Numbered from the stretch's first letter, positions 9,139-18,374 are shown. The stretch is DNA of 64,000 nt from Arcanobacterium_A hippocoleae (GCF_031456295.1 NZ_JAVDUJ010000001.1:682001-746000); one strand, 5' to 3'. Notes: generated by a model not told the origin, from the sequence alone. Translations and numbers: made by a program.

Positions 9139-9220
9139 ACGCGATCCGCAGGTTTTCTCAGAAGATCGGATCCAGTATTTTTCAGGATCCCCAGCGGCAT
9201 CAACTATTGTTTGCATCGAA

Positions 9221-9268
9221 GTGGTGTTTTTGTATCACGGTCAGGCTTGACCGCTGCAAAAACACCAC
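9221..9268. terminator. Bidirectional terminator between pfkA and the CBS-domain gene
   Basis: A 12-bp perfect stem (9221-9232 with 9257-9268) enclosing a second 6-bp stem (9238-9243 with 9248-9253). The T5/A5 runs inside the outer stem and the convergent gene arrangement suit termination from both sides. Confidence 0.75.
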
Positions 9269-9303
9269 TTTCATTGCAACTAAGGCAAACAAACAAATAA
9301 ATT

Positions 9304-10593
9304 TTAGACTTCGACGGTTTCCCCTACCGGTTTCACAACTTCCACAAATACCCGGTCAATCCGCCGCGAATCGAGCTTTTTTACAGTGAACCGGACACCA
9401 TTCTTCTCAATACGGTCACCAACTTCCGGCATTTTCCCAAGTTCATTCACGATAAAACCGGCAAGCGTATCAAAAGGCCCGTCCGGCAACTCAATATCCA
9501 AATATTTTTGCACCTCAGAACGCCCTAATAAACCAGATACTTCCCCACCGGTAGCAATCTCAATCTTTACTGGCAGTTCACGATCATATTCATCGCGGAT
9601 TTCTCCCACGAACTCCTCCACCACGTCCTCGATTGTGATCAGCCCGTCAGTGCCACCATATTCGTCAACGATAATCGCCAAATGCGCATTCTGTGCACGC
9701 ATCTCCGTAAGTGCCGCAAGTACCGGCTTCCCTTCCGGGAAGAAAAGTACTGGCCGCACAAGTTCACGCACTTGCCGCAATTTCGGATCCGGGTTAATCA
9801 AATCACGAATGTGAATAAAGCCGATAATATCGTCATCATTTGAATTTGCCCGCACCGGATAACGCGAATGCTCCATCTTTGAAACGCGCTCCTGCACGTC
9901 AGTGATCAAATCAGAAGCATCAATAAATTCCACTTCCGTACGCGGCGTCATTACTTCTTCCACCGACCGATTGCCGACTGAAAGCAGCTCCACTACCATC
10001 CCGCGCTCCGTCTCCGGAATCGCCTCATACCCAGCCACATACGAACGCAGCTCCTCAGCATCCATCTCCTCCCCTTTCAGGTTCGGATCACGACCAAGGA
10101 GCCGCAAGACAATATTCGTCGAAAAACCAAGAAACCAAATCACCGGGCGCAGCAAAGACGTGATCCAGCTCAGCGGATACGCCACAATATGTGCAAAAGT
10201 TTCAGCACTTTGCATCGCAATCCGTTTCGGCACAAGCTCACCGAAAACGATTGACAGATATGAAATGAATACGGTAGTGAGAATAAAAGCTGCCGTATCT
10301 GCACTAGCACCAAATACACTCTGCAGCATCGGCGCAATCAGCGGCGCAATCTGCGCCGCACCAAAGGAAGCAGAGAAAAACCCAGCGAGAGTCACGCCCA
10401 CCTGCACTGCAGAAAGAAAACGATTTGAATCTTGCGTGAGCGCCTGGATCTTTTTACCAGCTTTTGAACGCTCCGCCATCGACTCGATTTGCGTATCGCG
10501 TAAAGAGACGAGTGCTAACTCCGAAGCTGCGAAAAACGCGCCGATCAAAGTAAATAAAACAACAAACAACAGGTTAATCAGTAACACACTCAC
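9304..10593 (-). CDS. CNNM/CorC-like membrane protein with CBS domains (hemolysin-family)
   Basis: 429-residue membrane protein of the HlyC/CorC (CNNM) family, often labelled hemolysin but more likely involved in divalent cation (Mg/Co) transport. The N-terminal DUF21 region carries about four membrane segments (roughly 1-25, 65-90, 98-120, 130-150). A pair of CBS domains follows (about 210-335, with VMTPRTEV and VDEYGGTDGLIT), then a CorC_HlyC domain (about 350-425). The start codon read here is GTG with GAGGA 12 nt upstream; a second GTG lies two codons on. The 86-bp gap to the next minus-strand gene upstream leaves open whether it is transcribed from that operon. Confidence 0.9.
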   Translation of the reverse strand: MSVLLINLLFVVLFTLIGAFFAASELALVSLRDTQIESMAERSKAGKKIQALTQDSNRFLSAVQVGVTLAGFFSASFGAAQIAPLIAPMLQSVFGASADTAAFILTTVFISYLSIVFGELVPKRIAMQSAETFAHIVAYPLSWITSLLRPVIWFLGFSTNIVLRLLGRDPNLKGEEMDAEELRSYVAGYEAIPETERGMVVELLSVGNRSVEEVMTPRTEVEFIDASDLITDVQERVSKMEHSRYPVRANSNDDDIIGFIHIRDLINPDPKLRQVRELVRPVLFFPEGKPVLAALTEMRAQNAHLAIIVDEYGGTDGLITIEDVVEEFVGEIRDEYDRELPVKIEIATGGEVSGLLGRSEVQKYLDIELPDGPFDTLAGFIVNELGKMPEVGDRIEKNGVRFTVKKLDSRRIDRVFVEVVKPVGETVEV

Positions 10594-10679
10594 TGAATGC
10601 TAAATCCTCGTTATGCCTAAAATACGAGCCACCAAAGACGGCACAAATCTTTCGTAACTAAATCCAAATATATCCCATC

Positions 10680-10937
10680 TCAGAAAGCATTTCCCCACGG
10701 AGCTAAATATAGTAGCGCGCATATCATCACGATCAACACAAACGCATCTACTGCTTTCGTACGCAAATGCGGCACGTAAGCTGCAAGCGGACTAAGCCGA
10801 AAAACAAGCTGCAACGTCAGAAATGCTGCAAGCAGATATGCTGATTCGCGCGGGCTCCAAATGAAAGCTGCCGCAATCGTCAACGCCAGAAACGGGACAA
10901 GCACGGCATAATATGCAAGATGCGGGAGTCCTTTCAT
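10680..10937 (-). CDS. DUF3017 membrane protein
   Basis: 85-residue protein with three hydrophobic segments (about 7-27, 32-50, 62-80). Size, topology and context match the actinobacterial DUF3017 family, usually found near purN-purH, mdh or the PerM gene. Its ATG overlaps the upstream TGA (ATGA), so it is translationally coupled to the PerM-like gene. The function of the family is unknown. Identification rests on context and topology more than on diagnostic residues. Confidence 0.7.
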   Translation of the reverse strand: MKGLPHLAYYAVLVPFLALTIAAAFIWSPRESAYLLAAFLTLQLVFRLSPLAAYVPHLRTKAVDAFVLIVMICALLYLAPWGNAF

Positions 10938-12325
10938 TTTGCGTGATCCTCCTTTAACTGCGCGCCTTCCTCCTGCAGTATTTGCTGCGGATGAAGATCG
11001 TTATTCGACGATAATGCAATATTATCCGCGAGATTTTCGGACGGCATTTCATGATCCGCAAATGCGAAAGTCTCTGCTGCTGCAGATGCTGTTGTTTCCG
11101 TTACTACAGAATTTTCTGCAGCGTCCGCCGCAGCCGCTTTCGCCTCCTTTTGCATCTCAAAAGTTTGCTTCGCACCACGCACTTTTTCCTTACCCCGAGC
11201 AAAGTATTCCCGGATTTTCTGTAACGTCACTGGGTGCGCAAACATCATCCCAGCATACAGCGGGAGCGCAAATAACAGCAGCGTATGCCAGGCAAGATCA
11301 GTTGGCTGTGCACCAAATTCGCTCATACGCCCGGGGCCAAGCGAGCCGGCAGCAAGTACCCCCACAAGCTCAATCCCAAATACACTCACCAATACTGCGA
11401 ATGCTGCTGCACTCGCGAACTGCCGCAAAACAGGATATTTCCGCCGTAAAATAAGCGCTAAAACAATTCCGGCAGTGAAAAACACAAAAAGTGGAACCAA
11501 GAGCATCCACACATTGCCAAATACTGGCCCGGGAATCACACCCAATAACGGAATCGCTGGCAGCAAGCCGATTTGTGAACCGAGAATGCTTGCATAAGAC
11601 CCTGCACCAAGCGCAATTTTCGCACCAACCATCCAGGCACCAGCCCAAATAAAAAGTATCGGCAAATAAAGCAGCTGCACGAACACGATCCCAATATTGC
11701 CAAAAATTCCCTGATGATACATTCCCTGGATCTCGATTGCTTGCCCAGCCCCAAATCCGGCAAAAATAATTAGCGTCAGCAGCGCAGCACCAAAATAGAT
11801 CGCCAAAATAAATTTCGTGATTTGCAAACCAGAATCAACAAATTCAGGAAGCTTGCGGGAAAAAATGAGTGCCGCACGCGCAAGATAGATCGAAATGATC
11901 GTATTCAAAACTATGATCCCGATGATCGCCGTCCACCATGGCCCGTCAGCGCCAGAAAACAATCCGGTAAGTGCGATCAGCGGCACTCCGGAAAATGCTG
12001 CTACAGCTACTTCATTCCAAGTGTTCAACTGTGCTTTTTTGAGCGGAAAATAAATACCGGCAAGAGTGAGCAGCGTAAGCAATGAAGGAATGAGAGAAAG
12101 TGTGCCTGCCGCAAATTTCACTTGCCCGCCGAAGCCCGTCAGCCACCAGGATGCCCCGAATTGCGCCGCATCACTCCATGTCACATCGCCTAAAATTGGC
12201 GCAGCAGCCGTAAGCACATAGCAGCAGACAGCCACCAAGATCGTACCGAGCAGCGATACACACAGCGCCTGATTTACAATCCGGAATATTCTTAATGCAC
12301 GGGTCAAGTCAATCTGTTTTTCCAT
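10934..12325 (-). CDS. DUF6350 / PerM-like integral membrane protein
   Basis: 463-residue polytopic membrane protein with about nine to eleven hydrophobic segments between residues 15 and 370, then a charged, Ala/Glu-rich cytoplasmic tail of about 90 residues. It matches the actinobacterial DUF6350 family; the mycobacterial member PerM is a membrane protein linked to cell division and persistence. In mycobacteria this gene lies downstream of sucC-sucD and upstream of purN-purH. Here sucD lies 3.8 kb away beyond an inserted cassette, and purN-purH are missing. The next gene (DUF3017) overlaps by 4 nt. Confidence 0.8.
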   Translation of the reverse strand: MEKQIDLTRALRIFRIVNQALCVSLLGTILVAVCCYVLTAAAPILGDVTWSDAAQFGASWWLTGFGGQVKFAAGTLSLIPSLLTLLTLAGIYFPLKKAQLNTWNEVAVAAFSGVPLIALTGLFSGADGPWWTAIIGIIVLNTIISIYLARAALIFSRKLPEFVDSGLQITKFILAIYFGAALLTLIIFAGFGAGQAIEIQGMYHQGIFGNIGIVFVQLLYLPILFIWAGAWMVGAKIALGAGSYASILGSQIGLLPAIPLLGVIPGPVFGNVWMLLVPLFVFFTAGIVLALILRRKYPVLRQFASAAAFAVLVSVFGIELVGVLAAGSLGPGRMSEFGAQPTDLAWHTLLLFALPLYAGMMFAHPVTLQKIREYFARGKEKVRGAKQTFEMQKEAKAAAADAAENSVVTETTASAAAETFAFADHEMPSENLADNIALSSNNDLHPQQILQEEGAQLKEDHAK

Positions 12326-12405
12326 CCCCTATATCGTTTCGCATCCACCGGCGAGAGAGCAATTTCTCTGCGGGCGTGTTGCCCACTGTTTGCAAAATTC
12401 ATGCC

Positions 12406-12443
12406 TTGCGTCGTGACGCGAAATACTTCCCGTCACGACGCAA
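12406..12443 (-). terminator. Hairpin after the idonate-dehydrogenase-like gene
   Basis: A perfect 13-bp stem (12406-12418 with 12431-12443) with a 12-nt loop, 16 nt beyond the stop of the minus-strand dehydrogenase gene. No strong U run follows, so it may act as an RNA-stabilising hairpin or a weak terminator. Confidence 0.6.
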
Positions 12444-12458
12444 AAGCACACACTGAAT

Positions 12459-13484
12459 TTACGAAAGCTGCAACATCACTTTTGAAGATCCAGTAGACCG
12501 ATCCGCAGCAACTGCAAACGCCTCGCTTGCCCTGGTAATGCTAAATTCATGTGTTTGCAACGGCGTCACATCCACTTTTCCGTCAAGCAATTCAATCGCC
12601 AAATCCATTTCATCAGCAAAACGATATGAGCCACGGTATTCAATTTCACGGGTCACGATATTGCCTAAAGCAGCTAAAACTTCACCACTTGGCAGATTCC
12701 CAACCTGCACCAGCACGCCCCCACGCTGGGTAGCTGCAATCACGCCCGCCAAAGATTTTGGAGCTCCCGATGCTTCAATTGAAATCTCCACGTCAGCAGG
12801 CAAAGATGCACCCTGCGAAATATTGATCAGCTCATCCGCTCCCATCTGCTTCGCGATTTCGAGCGCTTGCTGGCTCAAATCTGCAGCATAAACAGTCTTT
12901 GCACCAAATGCTTTGGCTGCCGCAACGGCAAGCACTCCGATCGGCCCTGCACCGTTCACCAGCACACGTTTATTTTCCACATTTCCAGCTCGTTTCACTG
13001 CATGAATCGCTACCGCAAAGGGTTCTGCTAGGGCACCAACCTTCGTTGAAACCCCCGCCGGCAAAACCCGTAGTTGCGCCGGGTTAACGGCACGATACGT
13101 GGAAAATCCACCTTGTTCATGCGGCATGAAAGCAGCAGAACCAAAATAGCGCACTTCCGGCCAAAGATTGTGCCTTCCGGCAATAGCTGCAGGCATTTCA
13201 TAATCACCAACACAAGTTGCCGGAAATAAAGCCACCCGTGCTCCGATTTCCACATTCTCCACTTCACTTCCGACTTCAATCACCACTCCCGCAACCTCAT
13301 GCCCCAAGATCAGCGGCTCTTGCAGTACCGCCGTCCCAGAAATACCAGAATGTACATACGCCAAATCAGATCCGCAGATCCCGCCCCATTCCATTTGCAC
13401 GATCACTTGCTGCGCGCCACAGACCGGATCAGGCATTTCCAATACTTGCAAATCATTAGCCGCTTTTACTACTACTGCCTTCAT
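12459..13484 (-). CDS. Zinc-type alcohol dehydrogenase, L-idonate 5-dehydrogenase-like
   Basis: 341-residue medium-chain dehydrogenase, predicted to oxidise a sugar acid or polyol with NAD(P). GGICGSDL (about 34-41) holds the catalytic-zinc Cys and LGHEV its His-Glu. The block VRYFGSAAFMPHEQGGF closely resembles the L-idonate 5-dehydrogenase signature, and VNGAGPIGVLA is the nucleotide-binding loop. The structural-zinc lobe, normally four cysteines, is eroded: only one Cys remains in CVGDYEMPAAIAGRHNLWP. AAAGG precedes the ATG. It is the second gene after the Nramp-like transporter, 35 bp away, on the same strand, with a divergent GntR regulator. Idonate as substrate is inferred from sequence resemblance. 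Confidence 0.8.
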   Translation of the reverse strand: MKAVVVKAANDLQVLEMPDPVCGAQQVIVQMEWGGICGSDLAYVHSGISGTAVLQEPLILGHEVAGVVIEVGSEVENVEIGARVALFPATCVGDYEMPAAIAGRHNLWPEVRYFGSAAFMPHEQGGFSTYRAVNPAQLRVLPAGVSTKVGALAEPFAVAIHAVKRAGNVENKRVLVNGAGPIGVLAVAAAKAFGAKTVYAADLSQQALEIAKQMGADELINISQGASLPADVEISIEASGAPKSLAGVIAATQRGGVLVQVGNLPSGEVLAALGNIVTREIEYRGSYRFADEMDLAIELLDGKVDVTPLQTHEFSITRASEAFAVAADRSTGSSKVMLQLS

Positions 13485-13519
13485 TTCAAACCTTTCAATG
13501 TACCGTAAATAAAATCTGC

Positions 13520-14941
13520 TTATAGTAATGCGCTAATTTGCCCCCAAAGGGAATAGGCTCCCACGGCAAAAATCACAATCGCCGAAATGATCAGCAAAAT
13601 TTGGAATGTAACTCCGTCTTTCACCCGCGAATCGGTCTGATTCTTTTGCAGTTGCAAAGTGCAAACAGCTACTCCCATCAGGAAAACCGCATTCAGAATT
13701 CCCGCAAGCACCACGAGTGCAAGCGGAGATTTCGCAACAGTGCCCAATATTGCCCAAGTAATTGGCAAGATCACCATTGTGATTCGCATCCACCGATCAC
13801 GTTTGACGGCATTTTTCCATTCAAAAGCACCGAGTACGGAAAGTGTATTGGTGACGAGACGCGCAAAGCCCGGTACATTTGCAAGGATCGTCTTAAATAA
13901 AGCAATCCCCGCTCCGAGCATAAATAAAACACCGCCCGCTTGCCCAAAAATCGTGCTAAAGATTGACGAAATCGTGGTCATCACTTCGTTTCCGGCAGGC
14001 TCAAGTTTTTGCGGATGTAATACAGCAGCACCCAACACGTAAAATGCAACAGTTGAAATCGTGTAAACGAACCAAGATACCCAAACATCAATTTTCATCA
14101 CTTTGATCCAGCCACGAGCACGCTTCACCCAAGCTTCCGATCCATCGTTCGGGCCGGTCCAAGCAGCATAGCCTTTCTCAACAACCCAGTAGCTATAAGT
14201 AGTTACTTCACCAGCGCCCACACCCGTCATGCCAAACATTGCAAGCGCAATTCCGGCAGCACCAGCGCCAATCTGGAAGCGCATTCCGGCAAACAAATCG
14301 TTCAAGGTCCACGTGTATTGCGTGCCAATCAGCAAAAATACTGCGAGTACTGCAAATGCCGTCACAATCACAACTAGCACGGTAGAGATTTTTTCCAGCC
14401 ACGAATATTTATTGAACCAATGCACGCCAATCGCAATCGCCGCCAAAATTGCTACCCAAGCCCCAATCGAAAGCAAGGAGAACGGATCTCCGCCAATTGG
14501 CAGCAATGCTGAGAATGCAAATGCTGCTGCAGAAAGCACCCCCGCCTGCCCAATGATGAATTGCACGAACATCAGCAAGACTAGCCATGCCATCCAACCG
14601 TGCTGCTTGATCTTCGGGCTTGTTTCATCGAATCCGGTAATCGCAGCTTTACCTGTAGATATTGAGAATCGTGCAAGTTCAATCTGCACAAAAACTTTTA
14701 CGAATGTAGATACAAATACAAGCCAGAAGAGGATCCAACCTACTTTTGCGCCAAGCGTAGTAGCCGTAATCAGCTCCCCGGAGCCAACCACTGCAGCTGA
14801 AGTGATCATTCCTGGACCAAGAAATTTTAGTGAACCTTTGAACGTGGTCGGTGGTGCTTGAATATTCTTCGGATCAAGCACATACGGATTATCCGCAATG
14901 GTTGTTTCCACTGCTGATTTAACCTGATGGGATTTTTGCAT
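13520..14941 (-). CDS. Nramp-family-like membrane transporter without canonical metal-site motifs
   Basis: 473-residue polytopic protein with about eleven membrane segments. GPGMITSAAVVGSGE matches the first helix of Nramp proteins in place and spacing, but the metal-binding DPGN is replaced by GSGE, and the helix-6 MPH motif is replaced by MTGVG. It belongs to the Nramp-related branch whose substrates are unknown. The ATG at 14941 has AAAGGAG upstream and is preferred over an in-frame start 12 codons earlier. Placed between an idonate-dehydrogenase-like gene and a divergent GntR gene, it may carry an organic (sugar) acid or a cation needed for its catabolism; this is inference from context. 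Confidence 0.75.
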   Translation of the reverse strand: MQKSHQVKSAVETTIADNPYVLDPKNIQAPPTTFKGSLKFLGPGMITSAAVVGSGELITATTLGAKVGWILFWLVFVSTFVKVFVQIELARFSISTGKAAITGFDETSPKIKQHGWMAWLVLLMFVQFIIGQAGVLSAAAFAFSALLPIGGDPFSLLSIGAWVAILAAIAIGVHWFNKYSWLEKISTVLVVIVTAFAVLAVFLLIGTQYTWTLNDLFAGMRFQIGAGAAGIALAMFGMTGVGAGEVTTYSYWVVEKGYAAWTGPNDGSEAWVKRARGWIKVMKIDVWVSWFVYTISTVAFYVLGAAVLHPQKLEPAGNEVMTTISSIFSTIFGQAGGVLFMLGAGIALFKTILANVPGFARLVTNTLSVLGAFEWKNAVKRDRWMRITMVILPITWAILGTVAKSPLALVVLAGILNAVFLMGVAVCTLQLQKNQTDSRVKDGVTFQILLIISAIVIFAVGAYSLWGQISALL

Positions 14942-14999
14942 GTTCGCTCCTTTGCAAACTCTCGATGTGCGAAACAAGGATGAACACCATCATTCATTC

Positions 15000-15025
15000 T
15001 TGTATACAACACTTGTATGCTACAA
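15000..15025. promoter_or_regulatory. Candidate GntR operator pair in the divergent promoter region
   Basis: TTGTATACAA (15000-15009) is a perfect palindrome of the type bound by GntR/FCD-family regulators. It is followed at once by TTGTA-TGC-TACAA (15013-15025). Both lie 59-84 bp upstream of the transporter start and about 200 bp upstream of the GntR gene, in the 281-bp divergent intergenic space. Confidence 0.7.
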
Positions 15026-15222
15026 CTAGAATTTCTTTGCGTCAATAATTTCTCGCAAAAATTCCGATATCAACCCCATCCGCCGCGCAGCATAAAACTC
15101 TATTTGCCCTTGCCAGGATCCCAAATGACCGCTGATAAACAGATAAATAGCAGCACAATTCGATTTACTAACCGCACCACAACGCATAAAATTAGGGCAG
15201 AGAAAATTGGAGCGGAAAAATC

Positions 15223-16026
15223 GTGATAAAAAAACAACCACCTACACGCGCACAAGTATTTGAAGAAATTCGTTCACGCATTATCACACTTGAATATCTT
15301 CCAGGTGCAGCAATTTCCGAAACAGAACTAGCACAGCAGCTAAACGTATCACGCACCCCAATCAGGGAAGCACTAGTACTGCTGAATAAAGATCAATTGA
15401 TCGAAGTATTTCCGCGCCGCGGTACTTTCGTCACCAAAATCGATCTCGAATTAGTACACGAAACTCAATTTCTCAGAGAAGCAATTGAGTTATCCTCGAT
15501 GCGCTCAATTACCCATATTGACGAAAAAATAATTGCCGAAATCGATCTGAATTTACGTGCGCAAGAAATAGCTGCAACTGCCGGAAGTTCCAAAGAATTC
15601 TTTTCCCTCGATGAAAAATTCCACGAACTATTGCTGAACCTCGCCGGGCACCACCGCGTCTGGAAATCAGTTACTGACGCGAAACCACACCTTGATCGAG
15701 CCCGCTATCTTGGCTTCCAAAAAGCTACTCCGCCAAGTGATTTTTATCAACAGCACAAGAAAATCGTCACCCAGCTGCGAAATGGAAATATTGATCCTGC
15801 CGTGAATTTACTTTCCACACACCTGCGTGCCGTCTTTGCTGACACAAATCACGCACTACAACTATTCCCAGAATTTTTCGTCAACGAAGAGTGCCACGCT
15901 GATCATGGCAAAAACGGATCCCCTGCAGCAGCGCAGCAAATATCCGAGCCACATTTTGCCGGAAAGCGCAGCGTAATCGAAAAACTTGCTGTGGTGCGAG
16001 ATTATCATCGTCAAAACGATAAATAA
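15223..16026 (+). CDS. GntR-family transcriptional regulator (FCD/FadR subfamily)
   Basis: 267 residues. The N-terminal winged helix-turn-helix (about 8-72) shows ISETELAQQLNVSRTPIREAL, the GntR hallmark. A C-terminal all-helical FCD-type ligand domain follows, with FxxxDEKFHELL and the metal-associated histidines of the family (HELLLNLAGHHR, LSTHLRA). A final 40-residue tail is unusual. Start GTG at 15223 with GGAGCGG upstream. It is divergent from the transporter-dehydrogenase pair and probably represses it in the absence of a sugar-acid inducer, acting at the TTGTATACAA sites. Confidence 0.88.
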   Translation: MIKKQPPTRAQVFEEIRSRIITLEYLPGAAISETELAQQLNVSRTPIREALVLLNKDQLIEVFPRRGTFVTKIDLELVHETQFLREAIELSSMRSITHIDEKIIAEIDLNLRAQEIAATAGSSKEFFSLDEKFHELLLNLAGHHRVWKSVTDAKPHLDRARYLGFQKATPPSDFYQQHKKIVTQLRNGNIDPAVNLLSTHLRAVFADTNHALQLFPEFFVNEECHADHGKNGSPAAAQQISEPHFAGKRSVIEKLAVVRDYHRQNDK

Positions 16027-16123
16027 CATCAATCGACGGCATGACAATCTCGCGCCAAATAATCCAGCTGCGATAAATCTGCCTCAAACAGCGAATCAGC
16101 CGCCTGAGCCGAAGCTGTGCACA

Positions 16124-17047
16124 CTATTTGCGGCGCAAAATCTCACGCGCAATATTCGCTGTTTCGGTTGGGGTCTTCCCCACTCTGACGCCAGCAGCTT
16201 CAAGCGCTGCTTTCTTCGCTTCAGCCGTGCCAGCCGAGCCGGAAACGATCGCGCCCGCATGCCCCATCGTTTTCCCCTCCGGAGCGGTGAAACCAGCTAC
16301 ATAACCAACTACTGGCTTCGTCACATTTTCATTAATGAAAGCTGCAGCACGCTCTTCAGCATCGCCGCCAATTTCGCCGATCATTACAATCAACTCCGTC
16401 TCCGGATCAGCCTCAAAGGCTTTCAACGCATCAATATGCGTAGTGCCAATCACTGGATCGCCGCCGATCCCAATACAAGTCGTGAAACCAATATCCGAAA
16501 GCTCATACATCATCTGATAGGTCAGTGTACCTGATTTTGAAACCAAACCAATTTTGCCTGGCCCGGTAATATCAGGCGGAGTGATCCCCACATTTGCTTT
16601 TCCAGGGCTAATGATCCCGGGGCAATTCGGACCAATCAACTGCACACCATGCGTATTGGCATAGGTGAAAAATTCAGCAGCATCTTTTACTGGGATCCCC
16701 TCCGTGATCACAACTACCAGCCGCATTTTCGCATCGACAGCTTCTACCACAGCATCTTTTGCAAATGCTGGCGGCACAAAAATCACTGACACCTCTGCGC
16801 CAGTAGCTGCTTTCGCTTCCGCAACCGTGCCGTACACCGGAACCGAAACGGTACCAGCTAAACGATTTTCCGCACCATAACCAATTGGCTCAACGATAAA
16901 CTCAACACTCGTACCGGCTTTCCGCGGATTCGTACCTGCTACGATTTGCGTGCCCGCGCCCAGCATCCGCCGTGTATGCTTTTGCCCTTCAGCTCCCGTC
17001 ATGCCTTGGACGATCACTTTATCTGTTTCGTTCAGAAAAATTGCCAT
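16124..17047 (-). CDS. sucD: Succinyl-CoA synthetase alpha subunit
   Basis: Alpha subunit of the CoA ligase that interconverts succinyl-CoA and succinate with substrate-level phosphorylation. 307 residues, normal size. The CoA-binding Rossmann domain is N-terminal (VQGMTGAEGQKHT), GPNCPGI is conserved, and the phosphorylated histidine lies in GHAGAIVSGSAGTAEAKK. AAGGAG precedes the ATG. sucC is 20 bp upstream on the same strand, so the two form an operon. Confidence 0.97.
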   Translation of the reverse strand: MAIFLNETDKVIVQGMTGAEGQKHTRRMLGAGTQIVAGTNPRKAGTSVEFIVEPIGYGAENRLAGTVSVPVYGTVAEAKAATGAEVSVIFVPPAFAKDAVVEAVDAKMRLVVVITEGIPVKDAAEFFTYANTHGVQLIGPNCPGIISPGKANVGITPPDITGPGKIGLVSKSGTLTYQMMYELSDIGFTTCIGIGGDPVIGTTHIDALKAFEADPETELIVMIGEIGGDAEERAAAFINENVTKPVVGYVAGFTAPEGKTMGHAGAIVSGSAGTAEAKKAALEAAGVRVGKTPTETANIAREILRRK

Positions 17048-17067
17048 TTTAGCGCCTCACTCCTTCT

Positions 17068-18240
17068 TTATTGTGCTGCCAGCTCAGCTGCTTTTGCAGC
17101 AGCTCCATCCATCGTTTCCACAGTGATCACGAGATGATGCTGCGCTTCCTGCAAAATTCTCCGGCCTTCTTCCACATTATTCCCATCAAGTCGCACAACG
17201 ATTGGCTTCGTTGCTTTTTCGCCGAGGATTTCCAACGCCTGCACGATTCCAGCTGCCACTTGATCACATGCAGTGATTCCACCGAAAACATTCACAAAAA
17301 CGGAACGCACATCTGGATCATGCAAAATCACATCAAGCCCATTCGCCATCACAGTAGCATCCGCGCCACCACCGATATCGAGGAAGTTTGCCGGCCCGAC
17401 ACCCTGCTTTTCACCGGCATACGCCACAACATCAAGCGTAGACATCACTAGCCCAGCTCCATTACCAATAATCCCGACCTGCCCATGATCAAGCTTCACG
17501 TAATTCAAACCAAGTGCCTTCGCCTTCGCCTCAAGCGGGTTTTCACTGCGCTTATCTACCAAATCAGCGTGATGCTCATGCCGGAAACGGGAGTTATCAT
17601 CAAGCGTTACTTTCCCGTCAAGCGCAATGATTTCACCTTCTGGAGTAAGCACGAGTGGATTTACTTCCACAAGCGTCGCATCCTCTTTGGTATAAACATT
17701 CCATAACTGCGCTAATACTGGCACTATTTTCGCTGCTGTATCCGGAGCGAATCGCGCTGCTGCAAGGATTTCTTCAGCTTTTTCCCGATCAATTCCGACG
17801 GTTGGATCAACCGGCACTTTCGCCAAAGCATCCGGATTTTCCTTTGCCAACTGCTCTATCTCCATCCCGCCTTCTTTTGCGCACATGGCAAGATAGCGAC
17901 GATTCGATCGGTCAAGAAGCACCGAGAAGTAATATTCTTCCGCGATATCCGCACCCGCAGCGATCAACACACGATGAACGGGATGGCCTTTGATTTCCAT
18001 GCCAAGAATCGCTTGCGCAGATTCACGTGCTTTTTCCGGCGTGGTGGCAATCTTGACACCGCCGGCTTTTCCCCGCCCACCCGTTTTCACCTGGGCTTTC
18101 ACTACTACAAGCGAACTAATTTCAAGAAGTTTCACAGCTGCATCAAATGCTTCATCAGCGGTTGTGACCACGATCCCAGGAAGAACCGGCACGCCATGTG
18201 CAGCAAAAAGCTCACGGGCTTGGTATTCATACAGATCCAC
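17068..18240 (-). CDS. sucC: Succinyl-CoA synthetase beta subunit
   Basis: Nucleotide-binding subunit of succinyl-CoA synthetase, partner of SucD. 390 residues with an N-terminal ATP-grasp domain (MDLYEYQARELF, VVKAQVKTGGRGKAGGVK, VEVNPLVLTPEG) and a C-terminal ligase domain (VFVNVFGGITACDQVA, VVRLDGNNVEEGR). The start is GTG at 18240 with GAAAGGACG upstream. First gene of the sucC-sucD operon. Confidence 0.97.
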   Translation of the reverse strand: MDLYEYQARELFAAHGVPVLPGIVVTTADEAFDAAVKLLEISSLVVVKAQVKTGGRGKAGGVKIATTPEKARESAQAILGMEIKGHPVHRVLIAAGADIAEEYYFSVLLDRSNRRYLAMCAKEGGMEIEQLAKENPDALAKVPVDPTVGIDREKAEEILAAARFAPDTAAKIVPVLAQLWNVYTKEDATLVEVNPLVLTPEGEIIALDGKVTLDDNSRFRHEHHADLVDKRSENPLEAKAKALGLNYVKLDHGQVGIIGNGAGLVMSTLDVVAYAGEKQGVGPANFLDIGGGADATVMANGLDVILHDPDVRSVFVNVFGGITACDQVAAGIVQALEILGEKATKPIVVRLDGNNVEEGRRILQEAQHHLVITVETMDGAAAKAAELAAQ

Positions 18241-18374
18241 TCGAACGTCCTTTCGTAGATATTATTGGCTTTTAGCATCGCAATTGCACATCTTCGTGTA
18301 CTCCCCGCTATGAAAAGCTAGTTACAGCTTACTGTTTTTCACTCCATTTCGCGGGACTTTCAGCCCAGAAAATA

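Noticed and set aside
9304..10593. Hemolysin toxin
   Set aside because: Domain content is CNNM-CBS-CorC, a cation-handling membrane protein; the toxin label is historical.
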